A DNA stretch of 64,000 nt from an uncultured Methanocorpusculum sp. (GCF_963667985.1 NZ_OY764081.1:930001-994000), one strand, 5' to 3'. Positions 27,619-37,388 are shown, counted from the first letter of the stretch. Program-made: numbers and translations. Notes: a model not told the origin generated them from the letters alone.

Positions 27619-28119
27619 ATGGTAGTTCCCAAAAAAGTATTTTTTACCCGAGGAAAAGGCGTGCATAAAGATCAGCTCGTTTCGTTCGAAATGGCCCTGA
27701 GAAACGCAGGAATCGCTCCGTTCAATTTAGTCTACGTATCATCCATTATGCCGCCGGACGCAGAAATCGTCTCGCGCGATGAGGGACTCGCAACTTTGAG
27801 GCCAGGAGAGATCGTATATTGCGTTATGGCCAAAAACGCATCAAATGAACCAAATGAGAAAATATCGGCAGCTATCGGACTTGCAGTCCCACAGATTCAC
27901 GACAAGCAGCACGGGTATCTTTCGGAGCATCACTGTGTTGGACTCTCGGAAAAACAGTGCGGGGCATATGCCGAAGAACTCGCCAGAACGATGCTGGATA
28001 CAATCATGCAGAAACAGGGCGGCAATATTCTGAAAACCAGCAATATCAGCATTGCTACTGAGACAGATCAAGACGGCAACTGGACGACCGTTGTCGCAAC
28101 GGCAGTCTTCGTCTGTTAA
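27619..28119 (+). CDS. pdaD: Pyruvoyl-dependent arginine decarboxylase
   Basis: The 166-residue proenzyme has the self-cleavage site in YVSSIMPPDAE: scission between Ser41 and Ser42 would give the beta chain and a pyruvoyl-capped alpha chain, as in the Methanocaldococcus enzyme. Length and sequence match the archaeal family. It converts arginine to agmatine, the first step of polyamine synthesis in methanogens. It is followed after 34 bases by purF. Confidence 0.95.
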   Translation: MVVPKKVFFTRGKGVHKDQLVSFEMALRNAGIAPFNLVYVSSIMPPDAEIVSRDEGLATLRPGEIVYCVMAKNASNEPNEKISAAIGLAVPQIHDKQHGYLSEHHCVGLSEKQCGAYAEELARTMLDTIMQKQGGNILKTSNISIATETDQDGNWTTVVATAVFVC

Positions 28120-28153
28120 ACCTATATCTGAATACAACCAATATTTTTACAAC

Positions 28154-29557
28154 ATGTGCGGCATCACTGGCATTACCGATTCTACAGATGTATCGGGATC
28201 ATTGTACTTGGCATTATATGCACTCCAGCACCGGGGTCAGGAGAGTGCAGGCATTTGTACGTATGATGGTGAGACTGTACATAGATACAAAGGATACGGG
28301 CTCGTGTCCGAGGTGTTTAGCGGTCCGATCCTCGAGGGGCTGAGAGGGAAAACAGGCATCGGTCATGTACGATATCCAACGACCGGTGGATCGAAACCGG
28401 AGAACATTCAGCCGTTCCATTTTATGTTTCGGGAACATTCTCTGTCGCTCGTCCACAACGGGAACCTGATCAATACCGATGAACTCAGATACGAATACGA
28501 AGGTCACGGCCACATTTTTTCCACGACTTCAGACACTGAAGTCATTGCAGCAATCATCGCAAACGAGATCATCCACGACCACACGCCTGACGAAGCGATC
28601 AGTTACTGTATGCGAAAGATCAGCGGATCATATGTCGTGATCTTTATGCTGGACGGAATTCTGTATTCTTTCCGCGATCCACTGGGCATCAAACCTCTCT
28701 GCCTTGGAAAAACCGAGACGGGAGGGCATGTTCTCGCTTCCGAAAGCGTAGCGCTGGATGCGATCGGGGCCGAATTTATCAGAGACATCTATCCTGGTGA
28801 AAGCGTGAGGCTGCAGGGCGGGGAAGTTTTTTCCCGGCAGGTGATTAAAGCAAAATCCTGCGCTCACTGCATGTTCGAATATGTCTACTTCGCACGGGCC
28901 GATGCAGTCATCGACGGTATCTCGGTCTACGATGTGCGCAGAAAAACCGGAGCACTGCTCGCAAAGGAGGCGCCGGCAAAAGCGGATCTTATCTCGCCCG
29001 TTCCGGATTCGGGAACGGCGGCGGCCACCGGATTCTCCCGCGAATCGGGCATCCCGTTCCGTGAAGCCGTGATCAAAAACCGGTACACGGGCCGGACATT
29101 TATTATGCCGAGCCAGGAAAAACGAGAGATCGCCGTTCGGATGAAACTAAATCCGGTTCGCGGCCATATCAAAGACAAATCCGTGGTCTTGGTCGACGAC
29201 AGTATCGTGCGTGGAACGACCTCGAAAAAGATCCTGTCGCTTGTGCGCGAGTTCGGCGCAAAGGAACTTCATCTCAGAATCGCATCCCCACCGATCATCG
29301 CCCCCTGTTATCTTGGAACGGACTTTCCCACAAGGGATGAACTGATCGCCTCGACAAAATCGGTCAGCCAGGTGGAAAAAGAGATCGACGCAACCAGTCT
29401 TGCCCACATCTCGCTTGACGGACTTATCAAAGCGATCGGCATTCCGCGACAGGATCTCTGTCTTGGGTGTCTGACCGGAAAATACCCGCTGGCAATTCCG
29501 GGAGAAAAGGAAGACGACCGCGAGATAGAGATGGTCGACTGCTACTCCTGCCCCTGA
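28154..29557 (+). CDS. purF: Amidophosphoribosyltransferase
   Basis: From ATG 28154 the protein is 467 residues and begins MCGITGITD, so Cys2 is the nucleophile of the glutaminase domain after Met removal; an upstream in-frame start (28052) would bury it and is wrong. Other marks are ALQHRGQESAGI, the PRPP loop VVLVDDSIVRGTTS at about 368-381, and C-terminal cysteines (CLGCLTGKYP, CYSCP) consistent with the Fe-S cluster of the Bacillus-type enzyme. It catalyses the first committed step of purine synthesis. Confidence 0.96.
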   Translation: MCGITGITDSTDVSGSLYLALYALQHRGQESAGICTYDGETVHRYKGYGLVSEVFSGPILEGLRGKTGIGHVRYPTTGGSKPENIQPFHFMFREHSLSLVHNGNLINTDELRYEYEGHGHIFSTTSDTEVIAAIIANEIIHDHTPDEAISYCMRKISGSYVVIFMLDGILYSFRDPLGIKPLCLGKTETGGHVLASESVALDAIGAEFIRDIYPGESVRLQGGEVFSRQVIKAKSCAHCMFEYVYFARADAVIDGISVYDVRRKTGALLAKEAPAKADLISPVPDSGTAAATGFSRESGIPFREAVIKNRYTGRTFIMPSQEKREIAVRMKLNPVRGHIKDKSVVLVDDSIVRGTTSKKILSLVREFGAKELHLRIASPPIIAPCYLGTDFPTRDELIASTKSVSQVEKEIDATSLAHISLDGLIKAIGIPRQDLCLGCLTGKYPLAIPGEKEDDREIEMVDCYSCP

Positions 29558-30029
29558 AAATATCCCAAATCACTTCTTTTTTTAGAGAAAAACTTCCCCT
29601 TACAGGGTTACCAAACTTAACAGGCGCAGAAAAATAAGTGAAGAAAAATTAGGTAAACATTGTTTTTCCGCTTCCGGCAAAGAAGGGAAAAACATACAAA
29701 AATTTTAGAGAGGTTTTAAGAGAGTGGTACGTGTCATTAACCTGAGTATAGTATGGAACAGACCCGAAAACAGTAGTGGTGTGGTGTGTTTTGTGAGGTG
29801 TATATTCTGTGGAAAAGGCCGGGTGTGTGTGGTGTATCCTTGTTTCCCATTTTACAGAACTGATTTTGTTCACGGGTCTGTTTGCCGCTTGTGCTCTTCT
29901 CACAAGCTACTACAATACTATTTGTTATTCTTATATTTAAACATATCTTTCAATGCACGGCATTGATGTTGTGCATCAATGCCAGACACAGTGCAAAGCA
30001 TTATAATTTCCGAGGCCAAATAAAGTGTA
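29558..30029. other. Intergenic stretch upstream of the PAS regulator
   Basis: About 470 bases with no convincing gene. A T-run (29576-29582) follows purF. Between about 29770 and 29845 the plus strand is strikingly G/T-rich (repeated gtggtgtg words). An open frame of 80 codons spans this but has an odd Cys/Val composition and no start signal. A TATA-like ttatattt lies near 29934, followed by the inverted repeat listed separately. Confidence 0.5.
29959..29983. promoter_or_regulatory. 25-bp perfect inverted repeat, candidate operator
   Basis: GGCATTGATG and CATCAATGCC are perfect inverted copies separated by five bases. They lie about 25 bases after a TATA-like element at 29934 and 47 bases before the HTH-PAS gene start, that is, over the predicted transcription start. 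This is a good position for an autoregulatory operator; as RNA it would also form a strong hairpin. Confidence 0.5.
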
Positions 30030-32177
30030 ATGGTAGAGCAGACAGGTGAATTCTCCGAAATTCTCACGCTTTTACGAGAGAACCCGCGGGGAATGTCAGT
30101 CACCGAGATCGCCGACGCCACGCACCTGAACCGGAACACCATAGCACGGTATATGGATAACCTGCTTGTTTCCGGACGGGTCGAGATGCGCACATTCGGA
30201 AAAGCGAAGGTGTTTTTTTTATCGAAACGGGTCCCCGTATCGGCGATGCTCAACCTTTCATCCGAGATGGTCCTGCTGATTGATGCGGATCTCAAAGTCA
30301 TTCAGGCAAATGAATCATTAGTATCGTTCCTTTCCGCAGAAGCCGACGATATCGTCGGAAAATATGTGTACGACAGTGCCTGCAAAACGTTCTGCAACGA
30401 TGTGCTCACCGACCAGATAAGAGCAGCCCTCCAAGGGGAGACGGTCAGGAGTGAACTGCGCCTTTTGAAAAACGGGACCAACTGCTATCTTGATCAGAGA
30501 ATATATCCCATGGTCCTTCCCGACGGACGTCCCGGCGTAACGGTCGTCTGGGACGATATCACGGAAAATGTAAACTCGGCGGACGCGCTCGAACAAAGCG
30601 AAGCGATGTTTCGGCGTCTCGTCGAAACGATCCATGACGTCATCTGGTCGCTGGACGAAAACTTCTGTATCCAATACATAAGCCCCCAGATCGCCAATGT
30701 GACCGGATACTCGCCCGAGGAACTCACCGGGCGTCAATTTTCCGAGTTTATGCCGGCGGGAGCGGCGGCCCGTTTCAACTGGGAACTCGCGTCAGCAGTA
30801 TCCCGGGAAAACGGATTCATGCTTCCCGAATTTCCCTTTATCTGCAAAGATAAACGAAAGATCTACTGCGAGTTTTCCGGATCGCCTGTTCTTCTCGAAG
30901 AAGAATCAATCTTCCTTGGATACAACGGCGCACTTCGCGACGTGACTGACCGGAGAGATGCGGAGCTTGGAGCAAAACGGTGGAAGCGATTCCTGGACGG
31001 CGTGATGAACAATATCCCGGCAATCATTACCGTAATCGGGATGGAGTCACGGGAATACTATTACGTCAACAAATCTGCTGAAAAGTTCCTTCAGCTATCG
31101 AAAAATGAACTTTCCCAGATGACGTCAAAAGAAATTCTGGCAAAAATCGGATCGGTGCGTTTGACGGAAGCCCACGACACGGTGGCTCTGACCAGCAAAG
31201 AGGCCAGGGTTTCGGAAGACCGGATCGTGGTCAACGGAGAGACCAGATACATCTCGGCACAAGTTATTCCCATGAATCTCTCGGTCGACCGGCAGTATTT
31301 GCTGACGATCGTGAACGACATCACCGAAGAGGATGCAGACCGGCAGCGGCAGATGATGAGCAGGGAACTTGCCTTCATTCTGGAAGGCGTATCCTCGACC
31401 AAGGAGATGTGGGACCCACTGCTCGATATGCTCCCGAATATCTCAGGCTTCGAGTCGGTGGGGGTTTATCAGCTGAGCATCTTCGATGACTACACGATGT
31501 TCAGGTCGAGAAACGGCAGATTCGCCCCCGCGATCCATACCAACTCGATGATTCATCGAATCATCAGAAAAGGCGAGCCGGTCATCTTCGACAAACACCG
31601 GATGAGACTTCTGCCGGAAAACACCGTCTCACCGATGGATCAGGCAAAATCACTGGTCATAATGCCGGTCATCTTCGAGGGAAGAACGGTCGCCTGCGTA
31701 ATCCTTGGATCGAAAACGGCACTCGCGCCGGACACCGTCCGCAGGACACTCCTTTTATCAACAACATTCCAGATCAGCACCGTTGCATCAAGATGTCTTG
31801 TCCTGGAGAAACTCCAGCGGGAACGCGACCGGACACGAAGTTATCTCGATGTGGCCGGCGATCTGCTTGTCGCCGTCAACCGTGACGGAAATGTCGAGAT
31901 GCTCAATAAATACGGCACGAAAATCCTCGGCTACACCGAAGCGGAGCTGATGGGAAGAAACTGGTTTACCACCGTGATCCCCGAAAAGGCGAGACAGAGA
32001 AGGATCGACGGATTCCAAAAACTCATCGCAGGAAATTTCCATGAGGATGATTACGTGTATGAGGGGGTCGTCCGCTGTAAAGACGGAACGGAAAAGACCC
32101 TCAGATGGAGAAATACCCCGCTCCATGAAGAATGCGGGAGTATCGCAGGCATCGTTTCATCCGGAGAAGTAGTTTAG
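30030..32177 (+). CDS. Cytoplasmic HTH-PAS-GAF sensory regulator
   Basis: The 715-residue protein has a winged-helix/HTH domain at about 5-70 (GMSVTEIADATHLNRNTIAR), a PAS domain at about 75-185, a second PAS at about 190-300 (YISPQIANVTGYSPEELTG), a third at about 325-430, a GAF-like region at about 440-590 and a final PAS at about 595-705 (MLNKYGTKILGYTEAELMG). There is no histidine-kinase or receiver domain and no membrane segment, so it is a one-component DNA-binding sensor of a type common in Methanomicrobia. The signal is unknown. The inverted repeat at 29959 could be its site. Confidence 0.87.
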   Translation: MVEQTGEFSEILTLLRENPRGMSVTEIADATHLNRNTIARYMDNLLVSGRVEMRTFGKAKVFFLSKRVPVSAMLNLSSEMVLLIDADLKVIQANESLVSFLSAEADDIVGKYVYDSACKTFCNDVLTDQIRAALQGETVRSELRLLKNGTNCYLDQRIYPMVLPDGRPGVTVVWDDITENVNSADALEQSEAMFRRLVETIHDVIWSLDENFCIQYISPQIANVTGYSPEELTGRQFSEFMPAGAAARFNWELASAVSRENGFMLPEFPFICKDKRKIYCEFSGSPVLLEEESIFLGYNGALRDVTDRRDAELGAKRWKRFLDGVMNNIPAIITVIGMESREYYYVNKSAEKFLQLSKNELSQMTSKEILAKIGSVRLTEAHDTVALTSKEARVSEDRIVVNGETRYISAQVIPMNLSVDRQYLLTIVNDITEEDADRQRQMMSRELAFILEGVSSTKEMWDPLLDMLPNISGFESVGVYQLSIFDDYTMFRSRNGRFAPAIHTNSMIHRIIRKGEPVIFDKHRMRLLPENTVSPMDQAKSLVIMPVIFEGRTVACVILGSKTALAPDTVRRTLLLSTTFQISTVASRCLVLEKLQRERDRTRSYLDVAGDLLVAVNRDGNVEMLNKYGTKILGYTEAELMGRNWFTTVIPEKARQRRIDGFQKLIAGNFHEDDYVYEGVVRCKDGTEKTLRWRNTPLHEECGSIAGIVSSGEVV

Positions 32178-32181
32178 TTTT

Positions 32182-33447
32182 TTAAATCTTTTTTTGCAGA
32201 GCTTTTTCGACGATTTTTATCGCACAAAGATCCCCGCACATCGAACAGGTTTCGCACACCCCATCCCGGTCATGGATCTCTTTGGCATGTCCGCCGAAAA
32301 GAGACAAATCATACTGAGCCTGCCAGTCGAGATTCTTGCGGGCCTCCGCCATTTTTGCCTGGCGGGGAAGTTCGACATCTCTTCTGCGGGAAAGGTCTCC
32401 AACATGAGCAGCGACTTTGCAGACTCTGGTCCCTTCGATGATATCATCGACGTTGGGAAGAGCAAGATGCTCGGACGGGGAAACCATGCACAGGAAATCG
32501 GCTCCGGCACAGGCAGCAGCGGCCCCGCCGATCGCGCCCGTGATGTGATCATACCCCGGAGCGATATCCGTAACAAGCGGGCCTAAAAGATACAGCGGTG
32601 CGAAGTCCGTGATCTCCTTTATCATTTTCACATTGTAGGAGATCTCGTTGTAGTCCATGTGTCCCGGACCTTCGATCATTCGCTGAACCCCTGTGTCCTT
32701 GGCACGTCTGGCAAGTTTTCCAAGCGTCAGATACTCCTGGGACTTGGCAAGTCTGCTTGAATCGACATAGGCTCCCGGGCGCATACCGTCGCCAAGCGAA
32801 AGAGAGATCTCGTATTCATCGAGGATCTCGAGAAGATAATCATATTCTTTATAGAGCGGATTTTCCTCGCCGCTTGAAAGCATCATCGCCGTATGGAATG
32901 ATCCGCCCCGGGAAACGACCCCCATCACCCGGGGATCGAGAGTCAGGGCATCCAAAACATCCAGATTGACCCCGCAGTGAAGCGTCATGAAATCGACGCC
33001 CTGTTTTGCCTGGTCGAGGATCACGGAAAACAGGATATCCGCCGTTAAGTCGACGACGTTTCCGGCACGGCGAACCGCCTCATAAATCGGGACGGTCCCA
33101 ACCGGGATACCAAGTTTGAGGATCTCTTTTCGGATCGCGGTAAGATCGCCTCCCGTGGACAGATCCATAATGGCGTCGGCGCCGTTTTGAATCGCCACCT
33201 GTGCTTTTACCATCTCCTTTGCCGGATCGCAGGTGACGCCGGACGTTCCGATATTTACATTGATCTTGACGGTCGCCCCCTCGCCGATCACGCACGGTTT
33301 ATACTCACGCGCCTCGTTTTTCAGAAGAATGGTCCGGCCTGCTATGATATTTCTGGAAAGGGCCTCCGGCGTCATTCCCTCGGATTTTGCAGCCTCGGCA
33401 ATATCGGATAAATCTCCGTGGAGGCAGTTCTGAATGATGGAATGCAT
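32182..33447 (-). CDS. thiC: Phosphomethylpyrimidine synthase ThiC
   Basis: The 421-residue protein is the short archaeal form of ThiC. Near the C-terminus CETCSMCGDLCA supplies the CX2CX4C-type ligands of the radical-SAM [4Fe-4S] cluster; IEGPGHMDYNEI and PLYLLGPLVTDIAPGYDHI are core family motifs. It converts aminoimidazole ribotide to HMP phosphate for thiamine. The 80-base leader has no TPP-riboswitch core (no CTGAGA), so no riboswitch is called. It is divergent from the metallo-hydrolase gene. Confidence 0.96.
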   Translation of the reverse strand: MHSIIQNCLHGDLSDIAEAAKSEGMTPEALSRNIIAGRTILLKNEAREYKPCVIGEGATVKINVNIGTSGVTCDPAKEMVKAQVAIQNGADAIMDLSTGGDLTAIRKEILKLGIPVGTVPIYEAVRRAGNVVDLTADILFSVILDQAKQGVDFMTLHCGVNLDVLDALTLDPRVMGVVSRGGSFHTAMMLSSGEENPLYKEYDYLLEILDEYEISLSLGDGMRPGAYVDSSRLAKSQEYLTLGKLARRAKDTGVQRMIEGPGHMDYNEISYNVKMIKEITDFAPLYLLGPLVTDIAPGYDHITGAIGGAAAACAGADFLCMVSPSEHLALPNVDDIIEGTRVCKVAAHVGDLSRRRDVELPRQAKMAEARKNLDWQAQYDLSLFGGHAKEIHDRDGVCETCSMCGDLCAIKIVEKALQKKI

Positions 33448-33527
33448 ATGTGATTACCTATTTGGTTTCCTTTCGCATTATAGGTTATACAAAGAAAGTT
33501 AAACATGGGTAGCTAAAATATCTGAGT

Positions 33528-34130
33528 ATGAGCGAAGCGATAATCTGGCTTTCAGGGACCGGCTGGAGAGCGAATTCCTATATCGCCGGAAACATCCTTT
33601 TCGATGCAGCCGTCTCGATCGATGCGGTACAACCTTACAGAGATCAGATCGACACAATCGTTCTGACGCACGGACATTACGATCATATGGTAAATCTGGT
33701 CCGGCTCGCCGAGTTCTGTAATGCGAAGGTCATGATCGGCGAGTATGATCTGCCGTTATTAAAGAATTCTCAACTCAGTCTCTCGAATAAATTCGGAGGA
33801 GAGCCGCCGAAGTATCCGGTTGAGATTTTAAAAGACGGAGACAAAATAGGAGACTTCACCGTGTACCACACTCCGGGACACACGCAAGGAAGCATCTGTC
33901 TCTTTAGGGATTCAGACGGAGCATTGATCGCCGGAGACACGATCTTTCCAAACGGTTCATTTGGACGTTACGATCTGCCGACGGGAAACCATGCTCAGCT
34001 GGTCAGTTCCATCAACCGGATCGCAGAGCTTCCGGTGGAATCTCTTTGGCCCGGGCATGAGATGCCGGTCGTAACCGACGCAAAACACCATGTTCTCCTG
34101 TCGAAATACGATGTTGTAAGATATGGATAA
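33528..34130 (+). CDS. MBL-fold metallo-hydrolase, glyoxalase II-like
   Basis: A 200-residue metallo-beta-lactamase-fold protein with THGHYDH (about 48-54), a later metal His in TPGHTQGS, a bridging Asp in IAGDTIFP and the final His in WPGHEMPV. These are the ligands of a two-metal site. The substrate could be a thioester or similar small molecule; it is not determined. It overlaps the DUF123 gene by eight bases. Confidence 0.88.
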   Translation: MSEAIIWLSGTGWRANSYIAGNILFDAAVSIDAVQPYRDQIDTIVLTHGHYDHMVNLVRLAEFCNAKVMIGEYDLPLLKNSQLSLSNKFGGEPPKYPVEILKDGDKIGDFTVYHTPGHTQGSICLFRDSDGALIAGDTIFPNGSFGRYDLPTGNHAQLVSSINRIAELPVESLWPGHEMPVVTDAKHHVLLSKYDVVRYG

Positions 34131-34557
34131 GGGCATTTACTGTCTTATCCTCGAATGTGCCGGACCCTGTACGGTCAAAATCGGTGCACTGGGGTCAATA
34201 GAGTTCAAAAAAGGCTGGTATCTGTATGCCGGTTCGGCGCTTGGTTCGGGCGGACTCTCCAGAGTTTCCCGGTATATTCGGTTTTTTCGTGAACAATACC
34301 GGAAACCCAAATGGCACATCGATTATCTGATGGCAGCAGATGAAATCACTCTTACAGGAGTCATCTGCGCAAAAACCGAAGAACGCTTGGAGTGCGTTCT
34401 CGCAAAAACTATCGGAGGAACATGCACGACAGACTTCGGCTGCTCGGATTGTTCCTGTGCATCGCATCTGTTCTACAGAACGGATCCGCCGGAGACGGAA
34501 GTCGTCCGTGCTTTTGAGAGAACGGGACTTGTGCCGATCTTTCATCTGATTCGGTAG
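34123..34557 (+). CDS. DUF123 / GIY-YIG-like nuclease-related protein
   Basis: A 144-residue protein with GIYCLILE and GWYLYAGSALGSGGLSRVSR, corresponding to the DUF123 subgroup of the GIY-YIG fold, found alone or fused to endonuclease III in archaea. C-terminal Cys residues (GCSDCSCASHLFY) are also typical. A DNA-repair role is usually assumed but unproven. It overlaps the upstream MBL gene, and its stop lies inside the convergent TetR gene's 3' end. Confidence 0.85.
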   Translation: MDKGIYCLILECAGPCTVKIGALGSIEFKKGWYLYAGSALGSGGLSRVSRYIRFFREQYRKPKWHIDYLMAADEITLTGVICAKTEERLECVLAKTIGGTCTTDFGCSDCSCASHLFYRTDPPETEVVRAFERTGLVPIFHLIR

Positions 34558-35135
34558 GGCGAAAGAAGACTGATTTTTAAAATGATGCGGGCGATCTCTT
34601 CGGGAGACTCACGTTCCGGTTTTTCTTTCTGAATCCAGGTCAGAAACACATTGAAATGCGATGCGTTGATGTACGCCAGAAGATAATCGAGCGGGACGGA
34701 GAAACTATCCTGCAAAGCCACCGTAACGAGTTTTTCCGCAAAAACATCATGCCAGAGACGGTCTTTGAGTCTGCTCTGGAAGGAACAGGAGCCTTTTTCG
34801 CCAAACAGTGCCCGCATGATCAGGATGTTTTCTTCGAAATACGTAAAGAGAGCCACGACCGTCTTCGTAAGAGTGCGCCCTTCGGTCAGCGGAAAGACCT
34901 CTCCCCGGATAATTTCCCGGAGATTTGTGCCAATCTCGATCTCGAACGACTCAAGAAGAGCATACTTGTCCTTATAATGCAGGTAAAAGGTCCCTCTCCC
35001 AATGTCGGCGGCATCAACGATATCCTTGACCGAAAGCTCGTCAAATCCTTTTTCCGCCACAAGGTCTATGAAAGCGGAGCGGATTGCCTTCTCGGTTTTC
35101 ATAAACCGCCGGTCTCTTTGAGTTTGGTCTGTCAT
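34542..35135 (-). CDS. TetR-family transcriptional regulator
   Basis: About 197 residues from ATG 35135. The N-terminal HTH is clear: AIRSAFIDLVAEKGFDELSVKDIVDAADIGRGTFYLHYKDK has the TetR helix-turn-helix at about residues 12-55 (key residues A-DIGRGTFYLHYKDK). The C-terminal ligand domain is divergent. An upstream in-frame ATG at 35228 would add 31 residues unlike the family. No target operon is evident; the neighbouring npdG or MBL genes are possible. Confidence 0.87.
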   Translation of the reverse strand: MTDQTQRDRRFMKTEKAIRSAFIDLVAEKGFDELSVKDIVDAADIGRGTFYLHYKDKYALLESFEIEIGTNLREIIRGEVFPLTEGRTLTKTVVALFTYFEENILIMRALFGEKGSCSFQSRLKDRLWHDVFAEKLVTVALQDSFSVPLDYLLAYINASHFNVFLTWIQKEKPERESPEEIARIILKISLLSPYRIR

Positions 35136-35248
35136 AAGGATATCATACCGAAAAATCCGGCATGGGAGAGGATCGATACACAATACACTGTTGCCGTTAA
35201 GAGGGATTTTTGCCCTCTGCCCCGGCATACATTGTTGAAAGGATGTAT

Positions 35249-35953
35249 TTATCTGAAGTAGACGCCGACATCCTTCAGGCCGTTTCTCATGGCAAGAGTG
35301 ATGACGAGCGGAGTGATGCTTTCAATCGTCGCTGCACAGGCAAGCGGGCCGGCATCCAGCGGAACGAGTTTTGATACGCTCGCGAAAAGATCCATAACGA
35401 TCCGTTTTGCTTCCTCATCGTCACTGCAGACACAGACAGAATAATCAAGCTCTTCATCGAGCTCCATCCATTTGCCTGAGGCAACAATGTTGAAGGCGGT
35501 CGTGAGTTTGGCAGACGCCGGAAGCATCTTCTTGATCGCAAGAGCTGCCGAACCTTCGGCCGGGCGATCCGGCAGGAAGTATTTCTCTTTTGGGAATCGG
35601 AGCATCGGATTGATCAGCGAGACCACGATCTTATTTTCGAACACGGATTTGCCGATCGTTTCGATGGTCGATTCGATCTTATCGAACGGTACGGAGAGGA
35701 TAATGATATCTGCATCACACACGCTTGCATTCGATCCTCCGCTGCAGGTTCCGCCGATTTCGCATTTACGCTCGGCCAGACAGCAGGTTACGCCGTCGGC
35801 GGCAGTTGCTGCTTTTGCCGGGTCGCGGGACCCAAGAGAGACATCGTATTTACCGCTTATGCAGATACGGCGGGCAAGACCCTCACCGATATTGCCGGTT
35901 CCGCCAATTATTCCAACCTTGTACCGGGTTGTATTCTTTTCCATTTCAGTCAT
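35249..35953 (-). CDS. npdG: F420H2:NADP+ oxidoreductase
   Basis: From ATG 35953 about 234 residues. The Rossmann start KVGIIGGTGNIGEGLARR binds NADP(H), SLGSRDPAKA is the 2'-phosphate-binding arm and IILSVPF follows as in known Fno enzymes; SLINPMLRF and FNIVASGKW lie in the F420 region. It supplies NADPH from F420H2 for biosynthesis. Residues about 53-77 hold five cysteines, where homologues normally have an Ala/Glu-rich segment; this is unusual. Confidence 0.93.
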   Translation of the reverse strand: MTEMEKNTTRYKVGIIGGTGNIGEGLARRICISGKYDVSLGSRDPAKAATAADGVTCCLAERKCEIGGTCSGGSNASVCDADIIILSVPFDKIESTIETIGKSVFENKIVVSLINPMLRFPKEKYFLPDRPAEGSAALAIKKMLPASAKLTTAFNIVASGKWMELDEELDYSVCVCSDDEEAKRIVMDLFASVSKLVPLDAGPLACAATIESITPLVITLAMRNGLKDVGVYFR

Positions 35954-36210
35954 GAATAACACCACTAAATTTCACGCCAGGGATTCTGACATGATGTTCA
36001 TTAGTCTCACATGGATATATTAGCTTTCCGGCATGAGATGCAAAAGAGCCGGCTTATCGATACGTCAATACATGAAGTTTGGGTTTTTCCAGAATTTCGA
36101 AGAGATTCTGCAGTAAATCCCTGCACCGAATAAGGGGATTTGACCCCATAGGAAGTATTTATCCCCCTACCCACAACCTATTAAGAATAAAAATAATCTA
36201 AAGGTTTTCC

Positions 36211-37385
36211 ATGAACAGAAATAATCTTCGACACCTACTTCTCACAGCATGTATCGTCTTCACGCTGATCATCTCCGGCACGGGGGCGGTATCTGCTGAA
36301 ACCCAATCAACCTTCGTAATCACGGATTTCCCCATGTATCCAGCGTCCCTGATGTCAGGCGACTCAGGTATTGTTACGGTCACGATAAAGAATACCGGGA
36401 CAACATTTGTACCGGTCAATCAGATCTTCATCAAAGACGCTGAAGGAATAAAATCATCAGTGACCCGTATCAGAACCCGATCGGCGGCGTTGGAGCCGGC
36501 GATACGTTCACCTTATCCCTGCCGGTCACCTCGACAGGCGAAACCGGTACCTTTTACACGGTCCTCTATGTGGACTTCGGCGGCACCTATGGAAATTATC
36601 TGAAATATCCGTTTGCGGTCATCGTTGACGATCAAAGTGCCGTCATCTCGATCACCAACCGCCCCGATGTCTTCGAACCGGACACAACGCATACGGTCGC
36701 TTTCACGATCGGAAACCTCAGAACCAATGCGATCGAAGCAGTCGAAGTGACGGCTTCCGGGACTGGCGTTACCACCAAACAGACCTCGCTCTTCCTTGGA
36801 ACGATCGATGCAAACAAAGCAGCAAGCGGAAACTTGAGTGTTACCACAACCGAAGAGACGAAAGAGGTCACCTTCGATGTGACCTACCGGAACGGAGCCA
36901 ACTGGCATACAGAAAGTGTCACGCTTCCTCTTGAGTCGGGCGTTTCCAAAACAGGCGCCGAACTGATCGTCAACAACGTTGAAGTGAAGAACTCCGGATC
37001 ATATTATACGATCATCTGCGATGTCAACAACGCAGGCCTGACAACGGCCAAGGCGCTCGTCGTCACAACGGAAGGAGTAACAAAAACGGGACTCTACCCG
37101 TCCTACGTTGTTGGATCCATGGATGAAGACGGCCTTTCCGAGTTCGAAGTGACCTTCAGCAACCCGGCAGGCGACAATGTGACCCTGGTCTTTACCTATA
37201 AGGATGCAAACGGAAACGTCTACACAGAAAAACAGACCGTCCCAATTACGTCGGCAGTCACCGAGGCCCAGACAACGGGCGAGTCAAGCCCGGTCGCCAC
37301 CGTTCTGATCGTTATTGTAATCCTCGTCATTCTTGCCGGCGGCTTTGTTGCCTGGAAGAAAGGAAAAATATTTGCACGGAAGTAA
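36211..37385 (+). pseudogene. Secreted COG1361-like accessory protein of a MacB-type exporter, frameshifted
   Basis: Begins with a signal peptide (LLLTACIVFTLIISGTGAVSA) and a NEW3/CARDB-like domain (SGIVTVTIKNTGTTFVPVNQ). At the A4 tract 36450-36453 the frame is lost; one extra A gives DAEGIK-IISDPYQNPIGG and continues without break to 37385, through repeated Ig-like domains, a C-terminal membrane helix (VATVLIVIVILVILAGG) and a basic tail. The rebuilt protein is about 391 residues. Three bases separate it from the ABC ATPase gene, so it is the exported partner of that transporter. A start inside the second frame could still make a truncated, unexported product. Confidence 0.82.
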
Positions 37386-37388
37386 TCC

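Noticed and set aside
29724..29966. 80-codon open frame in the purF-PAS gap
   Set aside because: Odd Cys/Val/Phe composition from G/T-rich DNA, no ribosome site, no family resemblance.
33448..33527. TPP riboswitch upstream of thiC
   Set aside because: The 80-base leader lacks the CTGAGA core and paired arms of the thi box.
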